Shown here piece by piece: positions 1 to 64,000 of a stretch of 64,000 nucleotides of DNA; the stretch's first letter is position 1, and every line of letters begins with the position of its first letter. Origin of the DNA: Microvelia longipes. Taxonomy: Eukaryota; Arthropoda; Insecta; Hemiptera; Veliidae. The translations under genes were made by a program, and so were the position numbers. The DNA lies in contig JACMZG010000008.1 of the NCBI GenBank assembly GCA_018340805.1, positions 55,614,155 to 55,678,154 of the forward strand, in the 5' to 3' direction. The notes below the pieces were generated by a model. The model saw only the letters and a program-made list of their open reading frames with translations. It was not told the origin of the DNA and searched no databases.

Positions 1-56334
<56,334 letters not shown>

Positions 56335-56708
56335 TCAGGCTAGTTCTGGAAACTAATTAGTTTATCTGTAAATGGTAGCTAACCAGCTTAACTAGCCAAA
56401 ACTTTATTTAGCATTTAAATTGTCCCGAAACATAATTTAAAAAAAATTTAATGGGGAACTTTAACTTTTTAAAGTATAGATTTCAATTATCTATTTGTGC
56501 CATGCTTTAGTCACTTGCTGATGGGGTTTAATGTATTATAATCTGACATTTATTGAAAGGACTGATAACTTAGATTGTAAGACTCAAAGCTTTTATCAAT
56601 TTTTATACTTTTTTATTTATTGTTAAAATGAATTATCGGGTTTAGTAATTTTACCTAGTTCAGACTAGACTACTTATTATTTTTGTTGATAAAAGGCATT
56701 TCTGTGTA

Positions 56709-56714
56709 AATAAA
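56709..56714 (+). terminator. Candidate MDN1 poly(A) signal
   Basis: AATAAA about 375 bases after the midasin stop, followed by a T/GT-rich stretch. In AT-rich DNA this hexamer is common, so this is only a plausible site. Confidence 0.45.
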
Positions 56715-58230
56715 TGTTTTATTTATTGTATGAAAGTTATTTATTTCATTTAAAAATACAAATAATTTTATTTTTGCTTATGAACATGAACATAAGTAGA
56801 AAATAATATTTGGTTTATTTCCATTAAATAAGATTGTACTGGATAATAGTGTTGATTGATACAAGTTATTTAGAGATCTTTTTATACCTCAATGTTATTT
56901 AACTCAATTAGGTTATACATTTTTCATAGGTATTAAAATAGTTTATCGATATAGTTGATACATCAAAGATGAAAAAAAAAAATGTTGTAGGAATAGTACC
57001 ATCAAAACAAAATATATTTTTCACACTACATTGCTAGGCATTTTCAGTGTTTAAATACAATAAAAACACCAACAACTCTAAGAAAATTTTAACAACAATT
57101 AAATATAACCATAAACAACTGATAACATAGTGTGATTTAATCATTTTTCTACTGTATACTGTTTAAATAGAAACAGTATATAATTTCACAAGCTTTACTG
57201 TTATTGAGATGCTTCTCCTGCCATAATTCAAAATTTTAAAGTAGAAAGGTTAATGATGTGTGAGCGTTACAGATTTATAGGGAAGGGAAATTCACCAGAA
57301 CTATAAGGGGCCTGACAAATGCCATTTATCTGAAATAGGAGTCTGCAGGGCTCTGATGTTTGTGTAACCCTGATATAAGATACAAGATTTTTTATGAACA
57401 TAAAAGGAGCACGAGGCTGTAAAAACAGAGGAATTTATTGAAGGTCTTAACTGGATGTACCACTCTAACAACAAAATAATATTTTTAATAAACCAATCAA
57501 AATTATAAACGAAACAAAGTTTACCACCTTAGCTTATTAGTTAAAAGAAAATTTGATTCTGTTATGGTGGCAGCCTTACTGTCCACCAGTAAAGGCACTG
57601 TTATAGGAGTGCTTGGGAGAGATAAGAGGGTTTGTTTTTATGAGGTTTAAGGATAATTAATGATAAGGTTGGACGAAAATTACATAACATGTTATGATGC
57701 TACAACTCAGGTTAAAAAACATTTACCAGAAACTTAAGCAAAAAATGGATTGTTAAGCACAAATTGCAAAGAAAATTTGACCATTTGCTGACCTTCACAC
57801 AAGAATTATTTCTTTTTAACAACAAATAAAATGTTGTTCTGAAAAAAAGTCCAAAATAAAATAAATGTTTATTACAATTTTAAAACAATAACATTTATAA
57901 TTGGATTACAATTTAACTTCATGTTTTAATAAAATGTGAATAATATCATATTTGTTCAAATACTTCTTGGTCCGTGAGCCTTAGAGCAACATAGATATTT
58001 TTGTTGCAGGTTGCGAATATAGACTAAATAAAATCATCAATTATACATGAATCTACTTTAAGCTTTTTCCTTTAATACATAATAATATGAATGCTATTCT
58101 GCAAGCAATGAATTTGATTATTATTTTACACAAGGTTAATGTTTATAGTCTTTTACAATAATAATAATAATGGAACCAATTAAGTTGGTAACTGCATGCT
58201 GTAAATATTTCGTTCATAATGAAATATTTA

Positions 58231-58264
58231 CTCTATGTTAATGAGTTGACTCATTAACATAGAG
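58231..58264. repeat. Perfect 16-bp palindrome between the two genes
   Basis: CTCTATGTTAATGAGT, then TG, then ACTCATTAACATAGAG. It lies about 440 bases past the TDP1 stop on the minus strand, close to a candidate poly(A) signal. Confidence 0.9.
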
Positions 58265-58303
58265 CTCTAGTTTTAGGCTTAATATTGAAAACTTGAGTTT
58301 TTT

Positions 58304-58309
58304 TTTATT
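58304..58309 (-). terminator. Candidate TDP1 poly(A) signal
   Basis: AATAAA on the minus strand about 390 bases after the TDP1 stop. Plausible but unproven in such AT-rich DNA. Confidence 0.35.
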
Positions 58310-58699
58310 TTTATAGTTAGCTTTGAGCAGTTTAAGCACTGTTTCAACTATGGGAACTACGTTTCCTTGCAAATTTTTCACACTGCTGTTACTAATAAGG
58401 TTGAACATATTCAAAGCACAGTCACCTTAGTTTAATGGTTCTATGCATAAGGAATGAAGAAAACTGAGCAGAGTAGTTACCAATTATAGTTAATAATCGA
58501 TAACTATAATTGGTTGGTTAAAGTGTACCATTAAGTGGAAGTGTTTGAATAAATAAATAATAATAATTACAAATTATTTTAATTTTAACAGTCTAATTAA
58601 ATTCCGCTTCCACCAGATTAGGACTAAAAAACTTAAATAAATAATTAAAAACCAATATTTAATAATAACTTGGCACAATATATCTATCATGTAAGTTTG

Positions 58700-58852
58700 T
58701 CATGTTGGTAGATTATCTATGAACCATGGAATGTCTTGAATAGTGTAAGGTACTAGAGGCAAGTCATAGGGAAGTGTTAAAAACGGCTTTCTTTGCTCTT
58801 CTGGCACATTTGTTTCTTCTTTGAGAGGAAAATAATCAACATCTTCACCAAA
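58700..58852 (-). CDS. TDP1: TDP1 last exon and stop
   Basis: Minus-strand acceptor TGTTTTAG, phase 0. 50 codons from FGEDVDYFPLKEE through LPYDLPLVPYTIQDIPWFID to NLPT and TGA. It ends about ten residues earlier than vertebrate proteins, which continue past the PW block with a short tail (DxxG). Confidence 0.92.
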   Translation of the reverse strand, partial: FGEDVDYFPLKEETNVPEEQRKPFLTLPYDLPLVPYTIQDIPWFIDNLPT

Positions 58853-61800
58853 CTAAAACAAAATAATTTCAAATCCACAAATAATATTTTCTTATTATGC
58901 TTCATGACAAAATAAAATATCACACAAATCTATAGCTGCTCTAGAAATTAGGCTCTAATTAGAAAAGGTCTCATTTGTGTTTTTAAAGTTATTATTTTGT
59001 AAACGTGAGGATAATATAAGTTACAAAGTTCCTGAAGAGGTTTAGCAGGGCTCTTTAGTAACAAAAGGAAAATACACTAAGATACCCAAGATAAACTATG
59101 AATGTTTGTCTGTCTTGGTATCAGAAATTATTTTTTGACCAATTATATTTAATTAAATAAAAATCAGACATAATGTTTCACAAATTGATGTTTTATTTCA
59201 AACTATCTCTTTTCTTCATGTTAAGAACTGCGTACTATACAAGAGTAAATCGTTAATGAAAATTAACAACTTACTAAATATTGAGGCAGTAATAAGACTC
59301 CAGCCTCATATGACAGTATATTGATTCCACCTGACTTGTTAATGGTGCCCCAAGCAGCTTTAGACAAATTAGCACTAGTGAGTAGAAAGTACGAGGCTTG
59401 TGAATTATCAGGTGACACTCTAGTGTAGGATTTAATATGGGGTACTGCTCTTGTTCTGTTAATAGCATCAGCTTTCCAGTTACTAAAACAGATACATAAT
59501 TATAGTTAAAAAAACTCATATAAATACCAATACATAGTTACTGAACAGCATAAAATACATAAAAAAATAAGCTACTAAACATAAATTTTATTGTAACTAT
59601 AGAAAAAAACCAATAAAATGCAGATCCTAGTTACTAATAAACACTAAATACAGTCTTTATTTAGTTGCTTTTTATTTAGTTATACAAACAAGTCATTTAG
59701 TTGCTATACTTTTTAAAAAAATAAAATTCAAAACACAATGCATAGCAACAATCACCTAAGTTCATTTCTTTCAACTTTCATGTACATAATAATTTATGCC
59801 TTCTCCTTACTATGTTAGCTATGCATAATTAAATATCATGTTAAAATGCATGTTAATTAGATAGCTAATAATTAAATATTATATCAATATGTTTGAGAAT
59901 GAGCATAAATGGAGTCCATCGTAATAGAACGAAAGAATAAAAAGTCTCTCCACAGTTAAAGATTTTATTAAAAGTAAAGCAGAGCGCTTTCGACCTAACA
60001 AGAGGTCATCATCAGTGCCTATTAAACAAATAAGACAAAAATGTCAAAACAAACTTATACATAAAATTACAAAATTAAACCAAAGAAAACAGATAAATTA
60101 CAGAAATGGAGTGATAAATAAATATAAATAAATAAAAATAAATACATAAAATAAAGAAATTAATTAATTAAAAAAAAATGAAGAAATAGAATATTACCGT
60201 TGAGGCGAGATAAGTGTTAAAAAAAAGGTAGTTTTAAATATAAAAAGAATCAAGATGGTTTGAGTAGGCTTGTAACAAGACACATACGGTGGATGCAGGG
60301 TGAGGCGCCGTAGTAGCGCATTGATAAGCGGCGTTCGCTCCCTCTTTCGTTCAAATTAAGATCACCAAACAGTGTCCTGACTTCTAAATATTTCTAAGTT
60401 CTCCAAAAAGTTCAACTTGCGACCTTTATCACCGTAATGAACTATGCAAGCTTTATGCGGCGCGTTCACGTGGTTTTCAGAGATAGGTGTACGTAGAATT
60501 TGCTGGAAGTTCGTTTCAGGTGCTCTGAAAGTCTTGTGCTTAGTTTCCTTCCGGTCTGGCCTAAGTACTCAGCTTGGCACTCCCCACATTGGACTTTATA
60601 CACTCCGCTGCGCGATTCTAAAGGGATCGGGTCCTTAACATTACTAAGGTAGGTTTTAAGAGTCTTACGGTTGCTGAAGCTAACATTTAAGTTACTACTC
60701 TTTAAAACACTACCTAAACGTTGCGATAAAGTACCAACGTAAGGAATGGAGCACCATTGCTTGATATTTTCAGGTTCTATCGCGTCCTGGCCATACTGAC
60801 TATTCATAGCTCTAAGCACAAGCGCGGCCTCTTTCTTCCTTATTATTTTATTTACTATTTCCACCTGATATCCATTGACCCGGGCTATATCGCAATGGTG
60901 TTGTATTCTTTTTAAGTAAGCTTCATGATCCAAAGGGAGGGTAAGTAAACGATGAATGAATGAGTTAAAAGCCGCCATTTTGTGGCACCACGGGTGATAA
61001 GAATCGGCCGGAATCACGTTGTCTTGTGGATGTTGGCTTTCTATAAACTTCAAAACTTAGTTGGCTTTCTTTCCTGAATATTGAGACATCTAGGTAGTTA
61101 AGTTTGCCTCCTTCTTCTACCTCAAGGGTAAATTTAAGGTAATGTTTGCAATTATTCAAATATTCCAGAAAAGAGTTAAGTTTACTAATCGAACCAACCC
61201 AGACCACAAAAATATCGTCTACATACCGCTTCCAGAACTTGATATATTTTCTAAAGGTTATTAATGTCATCGATGAACTCTTTGTAAAAGTAATGCATAA
61301 ATACATTAGCACCTAAGGGAGATAAAGGTGCGCCCATAGCTAAGCCTCCTTTGCCACTGTAGAACTCTTCATTGAAACAGAAATAATTTTGACTAAGACA
61401 TAGCTCCATAATTTCTAAAAGCTCAGCATTTAAAAATTTTATCAGAAGAGTGTTTACTAAGTAAGGCACTGAACAAACGTAAGCAAGTATCCGATGGTAT
61501 ACATGTAAACAAGTTGACTACGTCAAACGATACTAAAATAAACTTATTAGGTAAGTGGACTGCCTTCAGAGTCTCAACAAACTCGCACGTGTTTTTCACA
61601 GCATCAATGGCTTGAAAGTTAGTTTTGTTGGAGAATATCTTATTTACCCATTTACCAAGCTTTTCAGTAGCAGAGGAACAAAATGGAACAATAGGCCGAA
61701 TATCCAGTCCTGGTTTGTGTACTTTAATAGCTCCATAGAATCTGGGTGGTATGGGATTCATATGTTTTAAACTAGATTTATAAAAGTTTTCAGGAAACAG

Positions 61801-63536
61801 GGATAACTCTTTCTTAAGTATGTCGACAACCTTTTGTTTAAACTCCTCTGTAGGATCCTTGTCAAGCTTCTCGAAACCATTTTCACTTAAAAACTTAAGT
61901 ACTTTGTCCTTATAGACATCTTTATCGATGACGACACTGCAATTGCCCTTATCAGCCTTGATAATGATAAGGTTATAGTCATTAAGTTTTCTCTGGATGT
62001 TTTTTAGAGTTTTATTTTCTTTCTTTATTCTGGTCTTTTCAGCTCTAGAGACATTGTTATGTCTAATGTAGTCATCAATTTTCCTACTGCATTCGGTCTT
62101 AATCCCATTATCTATAAATAGTGAGTCCAATGATGAAACAAGGTTAGCCAGATCATAATAAGATGGCAGGAATTTAGGGCTATACTTCAATCCTTTATCT
62201 ATCATCTTCCTTTCTTCATCAGTAAATATATCCGGTTCTATGTTTACAAACTTAGTACGAGAATAGAAATTAAAAGATTGGGATTGAAATCTATCGTTAG
62301 TAGACATAGAATTACTATTATAAGAAACGGAAGATGTCGAAGGGTTTTCATAATTGGTTACTGTAGTAGGTAAAGGCTGGATATTTATGTGACTCGATGA
62401 CGTCATAGAGTTCCCAACGTTCGGTGAAACGTCAATGTTAGAAGTAGATTGGGAGGTCAATATTACATTAGGTGCAGCAATAACTTGGTTAACCATCTGA
62501 CCTGATGACATCATTGAGTCTCTTTCTGAACTTGATGACGTCACAGTAGAGTTACGAGTTGGCGGCGGTGTAGTACAAGGTATGGTAGCTTGAACAGGAG
62601 TAGCGTTATGATTACAATTGTTATTGTTTATGTTGTTATTATGATGTTTGAGTCGTTCTATCTTTAAACTAAGCTTGTTTTGCTTTCTTCTTCCTGTCTC
62701 CAAAACAATACGTGAAATATCAGAGTCTATAATAACAACACTATTTTCACCGTGTGTAATAACTAGCTTCCTTCTAATATATTCACTATAATGCCTAGCG
62801 TTGTCTCGCACTTTATACCATCGATGTAATTCTTCTTTCAACATCATAAAATTTGGTGATCTTAATTTGAACGAAAGAGGGGAGCGAACGCCGCTTATCA
62901 ATGCGCTACTACGGGCGCCTCACCCTGCATCCACCAGTATGTGTCTTGTTACAAGCCTACTCAAACCATCTTGATTCTGTTTTATATTTAAAACTACCTT
63001 TTTTTTTAACACTTATCTCGCCTCAACGGTAATATTCTATTTATTCATTTTTTTTTTAATTAATTAATTTCTTTATATTTTATGTATTTATTTTTATTTA
63101 TTTATATTTTATTTATCACTCCATTTCTGTAATTTATCTGTTTTCTTTGGTTTAATTTTGTAATTTTATGTATAAGTTTGTTTTGACATTTTTTGTCTTA
63201 TTTGTTTAATAGGCACTGATGATGACCTCTTGTTAGGTCGAAAGCGCTCTGCTTTACTTTTAATAAAATCTTTAACTGTGGAGAGACTTTTTATTCTTTC
63301 GTTCTATTATATCAATGTTATCATCTTAGAGAAACAAGAGTTTCATAAATTTGTTTCACTAACTAATAAGCTCTATTACTAATAGTAACAACAATAAACA
63401 ACATCGTTTGATACACTTACTGTAAATAATTAGAAAGCCATTCCTGTTTCCTATGAGTTATAGATGAATAAGGTAAACAACCCCCTCCAAGTAAACCATC
63501 TGCACTTCTTTCAACATTTGAAAAACTAGGATATAT
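58700..63536 (-). CDS. TDP1: Tyrosyl-DNA phosphodiesterase 1 (TDP1), last three exons
   Basis: TDP1 hydrolyses the bond between a topoisomerase I tyrosine and a DNA 3' end, and other 3' adducts, in nuclear and mitochondrial repair. Three exons on the minus strand (63421-63536, 59275-59482, 58700-58852) join in frame and read the C-terminal third of the second phospholipase-D-like domain. They contain the second HKN catalytic set: VPHIKSYTRVSP (His, Lys) and TSANLSKAAWG (Asn). GGGCLPYS, YEAGVLLLP and LPYDLPLVPY are also family-conserved. The first HKN motif and the N-terminus lie beyond the right edge. The intron between the first two exons carries a 3.4-kb Penelope-like element. Identity is firm. 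Confidence 0.95.
59275..59482 (-). CDS. TDP1: TDP1 exon with second HKN motif (penultimate)
   Basis: Minus-strand acceptor TGTTTTAG; one base completes His, then NWKADAINRTRAVPHIKSYT. The catalytic His and Lys are in HIK and the Asn in SANLSKAAWG. It ends LLPQYL in phase 0 before GTAAGT. Confidence 0.97.
59922..60369 (-). repeat. Penelope-like element, left inverted terminal repeat
   Basis: It carries a hammerhead-like core near its outer end and, at its inner edge, the final codons and stop (TGA at 60362-60364) of the element ORF. Confidence 0.9.
59971..60020 (-). ncRNA. Hammerhead ribozyme candidate, left repeat
   Basis: On the minus strand: CTGATGA (60015-60009), stem II GACC/GGTC with loop TCTTGTTA, GAAA (59991-59988), then a short stem III. 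Sequence-identical core to the right copy. Confidence 0.5.
60362..62846 (-). pseudogene. Penelope-like RT/GIY-YIG protein, frameshifted
   Basis: The first open part runs from the likely ATG at 62846 (MMLKEELHRWY) to 61423, with an N-terminal low-complexity Ser/Asn region, then IIIKADKGNCSVVIDK, PRFYGAIKVHKPG and VSFDVVNLFTCIP (RT motif A). The frame shifts near 61440; GLAMGAPLSPLGANVFM follows. It shifts near 61300; WKRYVDDIFVVW carries the catalytic Asp pair. It shifts near 61050; the thumb and then the GIY-YIG part follow (SGVYKVQCGECQAEYLGQTG, then RKLSTRLSEHL). It shifts once more near 60480, ending IVHYGDKGRKLNFLENLEIF to TVW and TGA. All domains of the class are present, so only point indels have killed it. 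Confidence 0.88.
62852..63309 (+). repeat. Penelope-like element, right inverted terminal repeat
   Basis: Reverse-complement partner of 59922-60369. Slightly longer, chiefly by T-run and A-run differences in the AT-rich middle and an extra G near 62915. On the minus strand it precedes the ORF and would hold the element promoter. Confidence 0.9.
63211..63260 (+). ncRNA. Hammerhead ribozyme candidate, right repeat
   Basis: CTGATGA (63216-63222), stem II GACC (63224-63227) with GGTC (63236-63239), GAAA (63240-63243), then GC-GCTCT-GC as a minimal stem III and U-U at the expected cleavage position (63253-63254). Minimal type I hammerheads with a very short stem III are known in Penelope-like elements. 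Stem I pairs only partly here (about five of the first seven positions, one a wobble), so activity is doubtful. Confidence 0.5.
63421..63536 (-). CDS. TDP1: TDP1 exon (third from end)
   Basis: Minus-strand acceptor TTGTTTAG; reads IYPSFSNVERSADGLLGGGC, then LPYSSITHRKQEWLSNYL, equivalent to the conserved IYPSVENVR...GG-LPYS...W segment. It ends with CA of a split His codon before GTAAGT. Confidence 0.95.
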
Positions 63537-64000
63537 CTAAACAAAGATCAAATTAATCTTCTGATTAAGTAATTGGATTTAAAAAGCAGACTATAAAGAA
63601 GGGTCTGATTTAAAATAAGATTGGGAAGTCAAAAACATATTCAGCAGCTTGTTTTGAAAATAGCTTTTAACAGAATATAGTGTGCAATTTCTTTTTCTTT
63701 ATCAAGCTATAGTCACAAAATTTTAATCAGTTAACAGCGTGAAGAAAATGCAAGGGAGCCAATGAGGTTAGTCTGGGATCTCATCTCTTCTTTCATTGGT
63801 TGTATACATAAATTAATACAATTACATTAATACACAGGTTATATTAAAAATGTCAACGTTTGGCATTGAGAAGACCAGCTATTATAAACAATGCACTATA
63901 TACTAAATCTGACATTTTTGTCAATATACAGGTAACGATTCAGGCTTGAACTAAGGTCTAATACATTTTTCTCAAACAGCTTGTCTTTAAATGCTTATGA

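Larger units (their letters stand above)
56335..58699. other. Intergenic region between convergent MDN1 and TDP1
   Basis: It holds the presumed 3' UTRs of both genes and no ORF I can support. Only short AT-rich repeats are visible, apart from the palindrome at 58231-58264. Confidence 0.7.
59877..63316 (-). mobile_element. Penelope-like element with ~450-bp inverted terminal repeats
   Basis: Inserted in a TDP1 intron, same strand as TDP1. Inverted repeats lie at 59922-60369 and 62852-63309, nearly identical (for example AGCGCATTGATAAGCGGCGT on the left matches inverted on the right). They bracket a reverse transcriptase with a C-terminal GIY-YIG endonuclease domain, the defining layout of this class. 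TATTATATCAAT at 59877-59888 and 63305-63316 looks like a target duplication; a 33-bp tail separates it from the left repeat. At least four frameshifts make this copy non-functional. Confidence 0.88.

Noticed and set aside
59274..59519. Minus-strand 81-codon ORF in the frame MSFFNYNYVSVLVTGKL
   Set aside because: Wrong frame over the TDP1 penultimate exon; the correct frame reads PHIKSYTRVSP and SANLSKAAWG.
61555..61770. Plus-strand ORF of 71 codons and other ORFs inside the Penelope-like element
   Set aside because: Antisense shadow of the reverse-transcriptase ORF on the minus strand.

Overview
The window is AT-rich nuclear DNA from an animal, with short exons, GT-AG introns and dense transposable-element relics. 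The mix of elements (a Penelope-like element with a GIY-YIG domain, a PHD-finger non-LTR retrotransposon, Harbinger-like and hAT-like miniature elements, tRNA-derived SINEs) suggests an invertebrate, probably an insect. That placement is inference; no marker in the window fixes the species.

Bases 1-56334 (+ strand) carry the 3' part of the midasin gene (MDN1; Rea1 in yeast), the giant AAA+ ATPase of 60S ribosome assembly. I place 40 exons. Joined by phase they give one uninterrupted frame of about 3,102 residues plus stop: the end of the sixth AAA+ module (exons 1-2), the long linker (exons 3-25), the Asp/Glu-rich hinge (exons 26-35) and the C-terminal VWA/MIDAS domain (exons 36-40). The 5' part of the gene lies outside the window.

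The introns hold nearly all the repeats. Intron 2 has a composite repeat with a ~54-bp tandem array. Introns 10 and 15 each hold a foldback element with TWA target duplications. Intron 14 (7 kb) holds a dead non-LTR retrotransposon flanked by three inverted-repeat elements. Introns 12-34 carry nine copies of a dispersed repeat, all in one orientation. Introns 26-31 hold SINEs, a reverse-oriented RTE-like fragment and several hairpins. Intron 38 holds a hAT-like miniature element.

Bases 56335-58699 are intergenic, between two convergent genes. From 58700 the minus strand carries the last three recognisable exons of TDP1 (tyrosyl-DNA phosphodiesterase 1), including the second HKD-type catalytic motif. 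The intron between two of these exons is occupied by a 3.4-kb frameshifted Penelope-like element bounded by ~450-bp inverted repeats, each with a hammerhead-ribozyme-like core.

Midasin and TDP1 have unrelated cellular jobs (60S maturation; repair of DNA ends blocked by topoisomerase adducts). Their adjacency looks incidental.
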